Assembly (NCBI GenBank): GCA_964593905.1 | Contig: CAZQLE010000065.1 | Coordinates: forward strand, 1 to 17,098 | DNA: 17,098 bases | DNA from: CAZQLE01 sp964593905 | GTDB taxonomy: Bacteria; Chloroflexota; Anaerolineae; Anaerolineales; Anaerolineaceae | Reading direction: 5' to 3' | Shown: positions 1 through 6,606 of the stretch, piece by piece | How the letters are laid out: every line of letters begins with the position of its first letter | How positions within the stretch are numbered: position 1 is the stretch's first letter | Notes under the pieces: model-generated | What the model was told of the DNA's origin: nothing | Database searches by the model: none | The model's input: only the letters and a program-made list of their open reading frames with translations | Position numbers and translations under genes: made by a program

Positions 1-314
1 GCCTCGCGCAGCGGGTCCACCTGCCTGGTTTCAAGATACCCCAATCGCAAAACACCGTTGGGCAGCATCTGAGGCGTGAGAGAGAAACGACCGGTGGGCA
101 CGCGCAGCAATTTCGCCATGACAAAATGGCTGGTCTCATGCAACAGCACACCGGGAAAAAACAGGAATGAAAATAAACCCACCGCGAGAGCAGGGCTGCG
201 CGTAATGATGAGAAACAGCGCCTGCATCTCGCGGTGGAGGTTGCGCTGAATGAGCAAAAATGGCAGCAGGCAAATGAGAAGCCAGATCAGCCCATCAACA
301 GCGGTGGGAATCAC
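1..314 (-). CDS. M50-like membrane metalloprotease, C-terminus beyond window
   Basis: Only the first ~104 residues are visible; the gene runs off the left edge. I place the start at a GTG (314-312) that overlaps the tpiA stop codon as GTGA, a 4-nt overlap typical of translational coupling; AAGG lies just upstream. The visible protein has a hydrophobic segment near residues 8-24, a basic stretch, and a second hydrophobic segment carrying the motif LLHETSHF, i.e. an HExxH zinc-binding motif inside a predicted membrane helix. It is followed by a positively charged K-LLRVPTGRF stretch. HExxH in or next to a membrane helix is the hallmark of the site-2 protease/M50 superfamily, so a membrane-embedded zinc metalloprotease is the best reading. 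The second zinc ligand region is outside the window, so the subfamily, substrate and even activity cannot be judged. Confidence 0.75.
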   Translation of the reverse strand, partial: MIPTAVDGLIWLLICLLPFLLIQRNLHREMQALFLIITRSPALAVGLFSFLFFPGVLLHETSHFVMAKLLRVPTGRFSLTPQMLPNGVLRLGYLETRQVDPLRE

Positions 315-1069
315 TTCACAGCAGCCTTGACAATGCCCAGGAAATCGGCGGCTTTCAGGCTGGCGCCGCCCACCAGGGCGCCGTCGATATCGGCCTGACC
401 GAAGAATTCGGCCGCATTCGAGGCTTTAACCGATCCGCCGTAAAGAATGCGAATCGCCTCGCCCGCTTCTTTGCCAAACATGTCGATCAACGGCTTGCGC
501 ACATAATCACGAATCACCTGTTCGGCCTGATCGCCGGTGGCAGCCCGGCCGGTGCCAATGGCCCATACCGGTTCATAAGCCACCACCAACCCGGCCGCAT
601 CAGCAGATGAAATGCCTTTCAGCCCTTCACGGACCTGACGCACAACCACGGCCTCAGTCTGACCGGCTTCGTTCTCAGCCAGGGTCTCACCCACACAGAC
701 AATGGGAATCAAACCAACCGCCAGGGCGGCCAGGGTCTTTTTATTAACGCCTTCGTCTGTTTCGCCATAATAAGCGCGCCGTTCGCTGTGACCCAGAATG
801 ACATAACCACCCAGTTCTTTCACCATCTCGGGAGATATTTCACCGGTGTAAGCGCCCGATTTCTCCCAGAACAGGTTCTGAGCGCCCACGCCAATGCCGC
901 TGTCGGTTAACAGCCAGGATACGACGTTGAGGGCGGTGAAAGGCGGGCAAACCACCCGTTCCACGCCTGTTTCGGCCTGCAAGGCTTCTTTCATTTCAGA
1001 CACAAGGGCTTTTGCCCCGGCAACGGTCATATTCATTTTCCAGTTGCCAGCCACAAATGGTTTACGCAT
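311..1069 (-). CDS. tpiA: Triosephosphate isomerase
   Basis: Cytosolic enzyme that interconverts dihydroxyacetone phosphate and glyceraldehyde 3-phosphate in glycolysis and gluconeogenesis. The 252-aa product has the full TIM-barrel signature: GNWKMN with Asn9 and Lys11, electrophile His94 in ILGHSERR, catalytic base Glu166 in AYEPVWAIGTG (start of the mobile loop), and the phosphate-binding LYGGSV (209-214) and GALVGGAS regions. Length is normal for the family. An in-frame TTG lies two codons upstream, but AAAGGAG sits exactly 6 nt before the ATG at 1069 and directly abuts the TTG, so the ATG is the start. The gene shares a 4-nt overlap with the downstream metalloprotease-like gene and is separated from the upstream DUF488 gene by that gene's terminator, so it probably has its own promoter (see 1128-1136). 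Confidence 0.97.
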   Translation of the reverse strand: MRKPFVAGNWKMNMTVAGAKALVSEMKEALQAETGVERVVCPPFTALNVVSWLLTDSGIGVGAQNLFWEKSGAYTGEISPEMVKELGGYVILGHSERRAYYGETDEGVNKKTLAALAVGLIPIVCVGETLAENEAGQTEAVVVRQVREGLKGISSADAAGLVVAYEPVWAIGTGRAATGDQAEQVIRDYVRKPLIDMFGKEAGEAIRILYGGSVKASNAAEFFGQADIDGALVGGASLKAADFLGIVKAAVK

Positions 1070-1127
1070 TTCCAACTCCTTTATTAAAAATGGGGAAGAA
1101 CTATGGACAACAATTGCAGATACCTGA

Positions 1128-1136
1128 ATTTTACCA
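1128..1136 (-). promoter_or_regulatory. Candidate extended -10 promoter for tpiA
   Basis: On the minus strand the sequence reads TGGTAAAAT: a TGn extension followed by TAAAAT. No good -35 is visible 16-18 nt upstream, as is allowed for extended -10 promoters. It would give a start near 1121 and a 5' UTR of about 50 nt. It lies between the DUF488 terminator and tpiA, where a promoter is needed. The same TGGTAAAAT occurs before prs. Confidence 0.4.
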
Positions 1137-1198
1137 TCAACCCTGAAAGTGAAACATCCCCGGCGCGGCTTACCGCACCCTCCCCGGTCTCACGACCC

Positions 1199-1225
1199 AA
1201 AAAAACCGCACAGGCAACCGTGCAG
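1199..1225 (-). terminator. Intrinsic terminator of the DUF488 gene
   Basis: On the minus strand, right after the DUF488 stop codon, an 8-bp stem (CTGCACGG / CTGTGCGG, two G-U wobbles) closes a TTGC tetraloop and is followed at once by seven T residues (A-run 1199-1205 on the plus strand). This is a textbook Rho-independent terminator. It isolates the DUF488 gene from tpiA, which is in the same orientation. Confidence 0.85.
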
Positions 1226-1226
1226 C

Positions 1227-1682
1227 TTACCGGCCAGCGGACCTGGCCGCCAGATGAAGAACTTCAAGGGGCACTTGCGCAGCCGAAAGCACCCGCCCGG
1301 CCACAAACGTTCTGTGACAGCCCCGGTGGTCGGTCTCAAAGCAAAGCAGGCAGCAAACCTCTGCCTGGGCCAGGGCAGCCAGTTTCAAGACGCCCTCATG
1401 CTGGGTGTCAAGGTACGCCAAAAACCGGTGCGCATACCGCTCTGCGTTTTGATCCGCCCGATAAGCGGTGCGAATCTCGCGCGGACAGCCAAGAGACGCC
1501 ATATGAAGGTATTGAAACCCGTTTTCTTGAGCGCCAAGTGACAAAGCGGTCTTCGAAAAACCCGGTTTCCGGCTCAACGGCAATTCCCGAATATCCACCA
1601 GCACTTGAATGTGATTGACGCGCAGCAAGTCAAACAAATCAGGTACAGACAGGCCTTCGTAACCCACTGTAAATAACTGCAT
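1227..1682 (-). CDS. DUF488 family protein
   Basis: A 151-aa soluble protein of the DUF488 family, whose biochemical function is not established. The family pattern is clear: N-terminal TVGYEGLSVPDLFDLL (5-20), then VDIRELPLSRKPGF (29-42; family VDVR-P-S-F), a middle region with FQYLHMASLG (56-65), and the C-terminal motif CLLCFETDHRGCHR (111-124), matching the usual LLC-E-D--CHR. The conserved Cys/His cluster suggests metal binding or redox chemistry, but that is inference. The ATG at 1682 has GGAGG four nt upstream. The gene stands alone: its own terminator follows and a divergent GT39-like gene lies upstream across a 117-bp spacer. A minus-strand TATACT (plus-strand 1711-1716) is a possible -10, with a poor -35. 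Confidence 0.88.
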   Translation of the reverse strand: MQLFTVGYEGLSVPDLFDLLRVNHIQVLVDIRELPLSRKPGFSKTALSLGAQENGFQYLHMASLGCPREIRTAYRADQNAERYAHRFLAYLDTQHEGVLKLAALAQAEVCCLLCFETDHRGCHRTFVAGRVLSAAQVPLEVLHLAARSAGR

Positions 1683-1754
1683 AACGCCTCCACGGTCATT
1701 GGATGCTTTAAGTATAGCTTAAGGGTGTCTTTGAAAAGCCATGCAAACTGCTGA

Positions 1755-1763
1755 TGGTATACT
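1755..1763 (+). promoter_or_regulatory. Candidate extended -10 promoter for the GT39-like gene
   Basis: TGGTATACT: a TGn extension plus TATACT, predicting transcription from about 1770 and a 5' UTR of about 30 nt before the ATG at 1800. A TTGAAA at 1731-1736 is 21 nt upstream, too far for a standard -35. The 117-bp spacer 1683-1799 must also hold the divergent DUF488 promoter. Confidence 0.4.
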
Positions 1764-1799
1764 TCAAGAAAAATATACCACCGTGTTACAGGAACCCAG

Positions 1800-4361
1800 A
1801 TGAGCATCGAAAAGCCAGCCGTTGGATCCCATCAAAAAGCCTGGTCCATTTTTTTTGTTCTGTTGACCACCCAGTCAACCCTGGGTTTTGTCATTTCCGC
1901 CGCCCTTCCGTCAGACGGGCAGGGTGTGGTGTTTGGTCTCTCACCCCTGCGGCTGGCGCTGCTGGCAGCCCTGGCCGGGCTGGCAGCCGGCGCGGCGTTT
2001 CTGGCCGGGCGCAGCTCCGGGCGCGGTCTGCCGGGCTGGCTGGAGCGCGACGGCTGGTTGAACGCCCTGCTCATCGGCGGATTTGCAACCGCCCTGCTCG
2101 CTCCCCTGCTGCTCACCACCCTGACCGCCCTGTCGCGTCAGGGTGAAGTCTTCCGTTACAGCGCTTATGCTGCGCGGCTCGCGCCCATCCTGTGGGTTGC
2201 GGCGCTGACAGGCGCCGAACTGGTGTTTCTGACCAGTTGGCTGCGCAAAAACCGCCTGACCGCTCTAATCGAACTACTGCACTCCTTCAGCACCCCGTGG
2301 TTGGTCGCCACAGCCGCCGGTGCGGCGCTGCTGACCTTTATCCTGATCACCCGCGTTGGCCTGACCCCCCAGACCGTTGGCTCCTGGGGCGGCCCTGCCG
2401 TCCCATTTCTGGAATGGCAGATCGCCCTGGTCTGGGTGGGAACGCTGGCCGTCTTGCTGCTCGGCCTGCGGCGTCAAAAACCGCTACCGGCTCATTTTGA
2501 CACCGCCCTGACAGCCCTGATCTGGGTCAGCGGCGCGGTGCTGTGGCTCAGTCAGCCGGTCAACCCCGCCTATTTTGCCACCCCGCCGCGCGCGCCCAAT
2601 TTTGAGCTGTACCCCTTCTCAGATGCCTTAACCTATGCGCAAAACGCCCAGTCCATTCTGGCCGGGGTGACCTGGCAGGGTGATATCCCCGCCCGGCCAC
2701 TGTATGTCACCCTGCTGGCCGGGCTGCATGTGCTGGCCGGGCAAAATTACACCGCCGTGATCGCTGCACAGACCCTGCTGCTGGCGCTTTTTCCGGCCCT
2801 GCTGTACCTGATCGGCAAAGAGATGGGCTCGCGCCCGCTCGGGTTGGCTGCAGCGGCCCTCACCCTGCTGCGCGATATCACCGCCAACCAGTCTGCGCCA
2901 TTTACGCTGAATTTAACCTATTCCAAATTGTTCTTTTCAGAGCTGCCCACCGCGCTGCTGCTCAGCCTGGCCGTATACAGCGTGCTGCGCTGGCTAAACC
3001 GCAGCCAGAACAACCCGCTGCTGCCCCTGATCGCGGGCGGAGCCATCGGCCTGGCCATGCTCATCCGCACCCAGAGCGCCATCGCCCTGCCGGCGCTGCT
3101 GCTAATTACCCTCCTGCACCGCCCGCAGAACTGGCGCGCCTGGCTCGGCAGCGCCTTGCTGGCCGGGCTGGGCGTGGGGTTGGCCATCACCCCCTGGCTG
3201 GTGCGCAACGCACACCTGACCAGCGGTCTGGTCTTTGACCACCCCGCTTCGCAGACACTGGTCATTGCCCAGCGCTACAACGGCCTGAACTTTGACGACC
3301 CCATCCCCATGCAGGCCGATGAGACCCTGGCAAATTATTCGGGCCGTCTGCTGCGCATGGCTGCCGACGGGTTCTTTGCCCATCCGGGCCGCTCGCTGCA
3401 CCTGGCCGGCGGCAACTGGTTGAATAACTTTATCGATAATTTGCTCATCCTGCCGCTGCGCCCAGACCTGGAATCGCCAGGCGAGCTAGTTTCGCCCACC
3501 CGCGCCTTCTGGCAGACCTGGCGCGGCACGCCAAACGGGCCGCAAACGGTGGTTGTCGGGCTTTACCTGTTCCTTTTCACCAGCGGGGCAGCGGCGGCCT
3601 GGCGGCTGCGCCGCTGGGTGGGGCTGGCCCCCCTGGCGGTAAACCTCAGCTACAACCTGTGGACCGGGCTGTTCCTCAGCTCGGGCGACCGCTTTCTGGT
3701 GCCCGCCGACTGGGGGTTCTACCTGTACCCGATCCTGGGTCTATTGACCCTGGGGTATGGGCTGCTGCGCTTAATCCCCCGTCTCGACCAACAATTTGCG
3801 CTGCAATGGGCAGACACCCCGGTAGTTTTGGCCCGCCCTGTTTCAAAAAAGCGGCTGGCGCTCACCCTGCCGCTGGCCGCCGTGATCATCTTCCTGTGCG
3901 GTGCTTCCGTCCCGTGGCGCGAGACCGCCGTGCCCGCCCGTTACCACTCCAGCGACAACCCGCAAAACCGCCAAAAACTCCTTCAGGNNNNNNNNNNACA
4001 GGCTGCCGAGGTTGTCCGGCTGGCAACCCTGCCCGAGATTCAGATCGAGCACGGCCGCGCTGTCTACCCGCGTTATTATGCCGCCGGTGAAGGCGAACCC
4101 GAGACCGCCAAAACCGGTTATGCCCCCGGGCCTGACGCGCGGCTGGTTTTTCCCTTCCTGGGTGCAAACAACCATCTGGTCATTTTTGCGCAAGACCAGC
4201 CGCCGCACTTCTTCCCCCATACTGCCGATGTATTCCTGTTTTACCGCCCAAACAAAAACCGCCCGGAGGTGTTTGCCATCCTGGCGGTGAAAGACAATCG
4301 CGCGGCCTTTTATCAGACCGGTTCAACATCTGCCGCGAAATCCGTTTTCTCAACCCGTTAA
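1800..4361 (+). CDS. Large GT39/ArnT-like membrane glycosyltransferase-type protein (contains assembly gap)
   Basis: About 850 residues with more than a dozen hydrophobic segments, then a C-terminal soluble domain of roughly 140 residues. The ATG at 1800 has AGGA six nt upstream. The layout fits GT-C enzymes of the GT39/PMT/ArnT type, which transfer sugars from polyprenyl-phosphate donors at the outer face of the membrane: after the first helices a loop carries an acidic residue, Asp275 in PFSDALTYAQNAQSILAG, at the position typical of the catalytic Asp in these proteins. There are extra N-terminal helices (about residues 15-250) before this core. A 10-N gap (3988-3997) interrupts codons 730-733; the frame is open on both sides and the downstream part (AVYPRYYAAGEGEP and a charged C-terminus) reads as genuine protein. 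Donor and acceptor cannot be inferred. The family call rests on topology and the D-x-x-Y context rather than on strong motifs. Confidence 0.75.
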   Translation: MSIEKPAVGSHQKAWSIFFVLLTTQSTLGFVISAALPSDGQGVVFGLSPLRLALLAALAGLAAGAAFLAGRSSGRGLPGWLERDGWLNALLIGGFATALLAPLLLTTLTALSRQGEVFRYSAYAARLAPILWVAALTGAELVFLTSWLRKNRLTALIELLHSFSTPWLVATAAGAALLTFILITRVGLTPQTVGSWGGPAVPFLEWQIALVWVGTLAVLLLGLRRQKPLPAHFDTALTALIWVSGAVLWLSQPVNPAYFATPPRAPNFELYPFSDALTYAQNAQSILAGVTWQGDIPARPLYVTLLAGLHVLAGQNYTAVIAAQTLLLALFPALLYLIGKEMGSRPLGLAAAALTLLRDITANQSAPFTLNLTYSKLFFSELPTALLLSLAVYSVLRWLNRSQNNPLLPLIAGGAIGLAMLIRTQSAIALPALLLITLLHRPQNWRAWLGSALLAGLGVGLAITPWLVRNAHLTSGLVFDHPASQTLVIAQRYNGLNFDDPIPMQADETLANYSGRLLRMAADGFFAHPGRSLHLAGGNWLNNFIDNLLILPLRPDLESPGELVSPTRAFWQTWRGTPNGPQTVVVGLYLFLFTSGAAAAWRLRRWVGLAPLAVNLSYNLWTGLFLSSGDRFLVPADWGFYLYPILGLLTLGYGLLRLIPRLDQQFALQWADTPVVLARPVSKKRLALTLPLAAVIIFLCGASVPWRETAVPARYHSSDNPQNRQKLLQXXXXQAAEVVRLATLPEIQIEHGRAVYPRYYAAGEGEPETAKTGYAPGPDARLVFPFLGANNHLVIFAQDQPPHFFPHTADVFLFYRPNKNRPEVFAILAVKDNRAAFYQTGSTSAAKSVFSTR
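3988..3997. other. Assembly gap (10 N)
   Basis: Ten unknown bases inside the GT39-like gene. Sequence left of the gap ends ...CTTCAGG and sequence to the right begins ACAGGCTG. The two shared CAGG copies are both in frame 0, so merging them would give an uninterrupted LLQAAEVV. The placeholder may therefore mark a tiny or even negative gap rather than missing sequence. Confidence 0.95.
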
Positions 4362-4383
4362 CGGCTTTTTGCAGCAATTTTCA

Positions 4384-4415
4384 TTCTGGCCGGGCCCCAA
4401 CATCGCCCGACAGAA
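4384..4415. terminator. Weak hairpin between convergent genes
   Basis: In the 65-bp space between the convergent GT39-like and OsmC genes, TTCTG-(GC)-CGGGC pairs with GCCCG-(A)-CAGAA across a 9-nt loop: two 5-bp helices separated by a small internal loop. There is no clear T-tract on either side, so its role as a bidirectional terminator is only suggested by position. Confidence 0.35.
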
Positions 4416-4426
4416 AATTGAATCGC

Positions 4427-4837
4427 TTACCCCCGGGTTTCTTCGACCACGCGGGTATAGACATCAAACTTCGGGGGGTTCTCAAGCACTTTCTTAACCT
4501 TGCACAGCTCGGCCGAGCGGATCAAGGCCGGGTAATATTTTTCGGGGAAGCTGGGCGGAACCTGAATTTCAAGATCGATCTTGGATAAATCGCCGGTCAT
4601 CCGGTCGGCCTGAACGCGTTGAATCACACGAATGCCCTCGGCCGATAAACCGCGCTGCTGGCAAAAACCCAGCACAAAAATGCCCGCACAGGTGCCAATG
4701 GAAGCCAGAAAAACCTGAAACGGCGACGGGGCCGAATCATCGCCACCGCCAATCATGGGCTGGTCAGTTTTTACGATATGATGGCCAAAATGAGCATCCA
4801 CCTTTGCGCCGCCGGGAAAATCTATGATCATTTCCAT
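4427..4837 (-). CDS. OsmC family protein (thiol-dependent peroxidase-like fold)
   Basis: A 136-aa cytosolic protein of the OsmC/Ohr superfamily, of the shorter YhfA-like type. Visible signatures are the GGGDDSAPSPFQVFLASIGTC segment ending at Cys50 (family pattern: P--lllaslg-C) and a second cysteine at 112 in AELCKVKKVLENPP. In OsmC and Ohr proteins two cysteines at these places reduce organic or inorganic peroxides; whether this one is a peroxidase or one of the less-characterised members is not decidable here. The start is ATG 4837 with a GGAG ten nt upstream (GGATGA lies closer); an ATG two codons in is possible but farther from the site. It is divergent from the leader/cNMP/NifU operon and convergent with the GT39-like gene. 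Confidence 0.9.
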   Translation of the reverse strand: MEMIIDFPGGAKVDAHFGHHIVKTDQPMIGGGDDSAPSPFQVFLASIGTCAGIFVLGFCQQRGLSAEGIRVIQRVQADRMTGDLSKIDLEIQVPPSFPEKYYPALIRSAELCKVKKVLENPPKFDVYTRVVEETRG

Positions 4838-5002
4838 TTTTCATCCACTCCAAAAAGTTGGTTTTGTCATCAAAAGTCAGGCATCTTATCTTCACCTGAG
4901 CCATAACGCTTCTATCAATAGCATAGATGCAAATTTGTGAAAAAGGTGACAAGTCTACCCCGCTGAATCTGCATACACATCCACATGACAATTGAACCTG
5001 AT

Positions 5003-5030
5003 TTGCAAGGAAAATCGGGTGATTTCTAAT
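5003..5030 (+). promoter_or_regulatory. Candidate promoter for the leader/cNMP/NifU operon
   Basis: TTGCAA (5003-5008), a 16-nt spacer, then TCTAAT (5025-5030, 5 of 6 to TATAAT). This gives a start near 5037 and about 30 nt of leader before the ATG at 5068. The rest of the 230-bp divergent region (4838-5067) shows no clear OsmC promoter and no convincing operator. Confidence 0.4.
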
Positions 5031-5067
5031 CCTTTCGGCGTGATACTTGTCAACGCAAAGAGGAAAC

Positions 5068-5112
5068 ATGCCACTGTTCAGCCCGTCGGGTGGGGAATAT
5101 GATAGTTCATAA
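5068..5112 (+). CDS. 14-codon leader ORF coupled to the cNMP-domain gene
   Basis: ATG at 5068 is preceded by an excellent site (AAGAGGAAAC, AGAGGA four nt from the ATG), encodes 14 residues (MPLFSPSGGEYDSS) and ends at TAA 5110-5112, whose last A is the first base of the next gene's ATG (TAATG). The following gene has no good ribosome binding site of its own (the nearest purine-rich stretch is about 18 nt away), so its translation plausibly depends on termination-reinitiation from this ORF. The peptide shows no run of a single amino acid that would suggest classical attenuation. I do not recognise it. It may serve only as a translation-loading device. Confidence 0.55.
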   Translation: MPLFSPSGGEYDSS

Positions 5113-5609
5113 TGTACAGACCGCAATATGCCCATCTGGAAATCTTTCGCGACCTGACCCGTCAGCAAATTGAAGAGCTGTATGGTATGATGGAAGTGTG
5201 CACTCTGCCAAAAGATCGGATGATCTTTGAACAGGGGCAAACCGCCCGGTACCTTTACATCCTGCTGGAAGGCGAAGTCAACGTCGTTTATAAGCCCTAT
5301 GATGGACCACCGCTCAGTGTTGCACGCATCGAGCCAGGCGGAGTTTTTGGCTGGTCAGCCGCCCTGGGTCGAGAAATCTACACATCAGGCGCAATAACCG
5401 AAAAAGCAGGTAAAGCACTGCGGATCTCGGGAGAACAATTGCATAACCTGTGTGAGCTAAACCCTGAAATTGGCGGCGCGCTGTTGGAACGCCTGGCCAG
5501 TGGAATTGCCGAGCGGGTGCGCAACACGCATACCTCGGTTCTGGATGTTTTAAGCCAGGGTATGGATATTTCAAGCGATTGCATTAAAAAGGCGGCCCAT
5601 CATGAGTGA
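5112..5609 (+). CDS. Cyclic nucleotide-binding domain protein without HTH
   Basis: 165 aa with a single cNMP-binding (Crp/Fnr-type effector) beta-roll, about residues 8-118: IFRDLTRQQIEELYGMM, IFEQGQTARYLYILLEGEV (39-57), and IEPGGVFGWSAALG (73-86) as the phosphate-binding cassette. After this comes only a helix (about 119-147), not the winged-helix DNA-binding domain, so it is far shorter than Crp/Fnr regulators (~220 aa). The cassette reads FGWSAALGREIYTSG and lacks the usual Glu and Arg that hold cyclic nucleotide phosphate, so cAMP/cGMP binding is doubtful; a different ligand or a purely protein-interaction role is possible. It starts at the TAATG junction with the leader ORF and overlaps the NifU-type gene by 8 nt, suggesting coupled expression. 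Confidence 0.85.
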   Translation: MYRPQYAHLEIFRDLTRQQIEELYGMMEVCTLPKDRMIFEQGQTARYLYILLEGEVNVVYKPYDGPPLSVARIEPGGVFGWSAALGREIYTSGAITEKAGKALRISGEQLHNLCELNPEIGGALLERLASGIAERVRNTHTSVLDVLSQGMDISSDCIKKAAHHE

Positions 5610-5853
5610 TCAGAAAGAAAATTTTTCACAAGAAGAGCAATTGCGCGGACTGATTGAACAGTTGGACGCTTATATCAACCATTATCACGGCGGCTCTGTT
5701 AACCTGGTATCTTTTGATGGCAAAATCGTACAGGTCCATCTGGGCGGCGCGTGTGAAGACTGCCCGCTGTCACCCACCACCTTGCACGGGTGGGTTGAGG
5801 GTACAATTCGCCAGTTCTTCCCTGAAATTGAACGAATCGAAGATATAAAATAG
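5602..5853 (+). CDS. NifU C-terminal-type Fe-S scaffold protein
   Basis: 83 aa, matching the stand-alone NifU C-terminal (Nfu) domain: a leading helix EEQLRGLIEQLDAYINHYHG, then GGSVNLVSFDGKIVQVHLGGACEDCPLS and a TLHGWVEGTIRQFFPEI helix. The CxxC cysteines (Cys51 and Cys54) that hold a cluster between two monomers are present. The role is assembly or delivery of Fe-S clusters in the cytosol. The gene starts 8 nt inside the end of the cNMP-domain gene (ATG 5602, AAGG upstream) and is followed after 2 nt by the convergent SHOCT-like gene. No other Fe-S assembly genes are nearby. Linkage to a cNMP-type sensor domain and a divergent OsmC protein hints at a redox or sulfur theme (inference). Confidence 0.9.
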   Translation: MSDQKENFSQEEQLRGLIEQLDAYINHYHGGSVNLVSFDGKIVQVHLGGACEDCPLSPTTLHGWVEGTIRQFFPEIERIEDIK

Positions 5854-5855
5854 CA

Positions 5856-6248
5856 CTACTCGACAAAAACCTCAACGTGTTCGCCGTCTTCTTCGTCGAT
5901 CACGTCTACAATCTTGCCGGTTTCGCCCGAACGGATATGCTGCATCAATACATCCATATCCAACCCTTCGACTTCCGGCGAAAAACGCGCCCCCATTTTC
6001 ATCCCCGCTGTAACCACCCCGATGGGCAGACGCACATTAACCCTGGTCTTGCCGGTTTCCACATCCGTCACCCGCACTCTCAGCCAACGAGCCGGTTTAT
6101 TCAACCCGCTGCCAGTATCCACCGCAGAGGCTGCGCTTTTGACCGCTTCGCCATCCAACGCCTGCAAAAGCTGCATTCCCTGTTCGGCTGAAATTTTTCC
6201 TTCCTGGATCATCTTCAAGATCTTCAGGCGCTCTTCGGGTGTAGACAT
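5856..6248 (-). CDS. SHOCT-like domain protein (putative regulator)
   Basis: 130 aa. The N-terminal 32 residues (TPEERLKILKMIQEGKISAE then QGMQLLQAL) form the SHOCT-like helical hairpin found at the start of YvlB/LiaX-type proteins and anti-sigma-factor neighbours. The remainder (WLRVRVTDVETGKTRVNVRL, LPIGVVTAGMKMGARFSPE, IRSGETGKIVDVIDEEDGEH) is a beta-rich domain commonly fused to it; the acidic end DEEDGEHVEVFVE is typical. Function is unknown; regulation of envelope or sigma-factor pathways is the usual guess. A TTG six codons upstream keeps the frame open, but GGGAG lies five nt before the ATG at 6248, which I take as the start. It is convergent with the NifU-type gene (2-nt gap), with no room for a terminator between them. 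Confidence 0.85.
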   Translation of the reverse strand: MSTPEERLKILKMIQEGKISAEQGMQLLQALDGEAVKSAASAVDTGSGLNKPARWLRVRVTDVETGKTRVNVRLPIGVVTAGMKMGARFSPEVEGLDMDVLMQHIRSGETGKIVDVIDEEDGEHVEVFVE

Positions 6249-6287
6249 CCACGCTCCCTTTATCAAATCGAAAATCAGGTTGTCATT

Positions 6288-6311
6288 ATTTTACACCGGT
6301 TTGATCGGTGT
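6288..6311 (-). promoter_or_regulatory. Candidate promoter and inverted repeat upstream of SHOCT-like gene
   Basis: The minus strand has TAAAAT (6288-6293) as a -10, giving a start near 6281 and about 33 nt of 5' UTR; the -35 is weak. Directly upstream lies an inverted repeat, ACACCG-(7 nt)-CGGTGT (6293-6311), overlapping the -10/spacer, where a repressor could bind. Low certainty. Confidence 0.3.
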
Positions 6312-6348
6312 GGGAAAAGTCAGCCAGTGGAAGGACCTTCCCGGGCAT

Positions 6349-6606
6349 GGCGAAGCACCCCTGTGCCGATCTGCAAGACCCTTGCCGCTGCCGGCATGGG
6401 TAGAGATTCTTCGCATGGCGCGCCGAAGAACACGGCGCACCGGCGCAGCATGACACATACCGCCGCCCGTGTCATGCTGCGCCAACGGCGAAGCAGCCCT
6501 ACACTGATCTGCAAACCCTCGCTGTTGCCCACTCATGCAGAGATTCTTCGCGCGGCGTGTTCCAAAATGACACGAGGCCGACCCTTTGTCAGCCTCGTGT
6601 CATTTT
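6349..6606. repeat. Two imperfect units of an intergenic hairpin-bearing repeat
   Basis: The 373-bp gene-free stretch 6249-6621 is mostly filled by two diverged tandem units about 137 nt apart. Each begins GGCGAAGCA(C/G)CCCT, continues with GATCTGCAA (6368-6376 and 6506-6514) and CATG/CATGCAG-like spacers, then AGATTCTTCGC (6404-6414 and 6541-6551), and ends in a long perfect hairpin whose arms share ATGACAC/GTGTCAT. The 5' GCGAAG and internal CTTCGC are themselves complementary. A further palindrome GGAAGG-A-CCTTCC (6329-6341) lies just before unit one. ORFs across it are repeat artefacts. The AGATTCTTCGC...ATGACA framework resembles a repeat I have seen in many bacterial genomes; this is memory, not a search. 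Confidence 0.75.
6442..6483. repeat. Hairpin of repeat unit 1 (15-bp perfect stem)
   Basis: GGCGCAGCATGACAC (6442-6456) pairs perfectly with GTGTCATGCTGCGCC (6469-6483) around a 12-nt loop. There is no T-tract on either side, so it is not a standard terminator; it is a structural part of the repeat. Confidence 0.85.

Noticed and set aside
1103..1618. Long plus-strand open frames opposite the DUF488 gene
   Set aside because: They lie antisense to a gene with clear family motifs, ribosome site and terminator; their Pro/Arg-rich composition is that of a shadow frame in GC-rich DNA.
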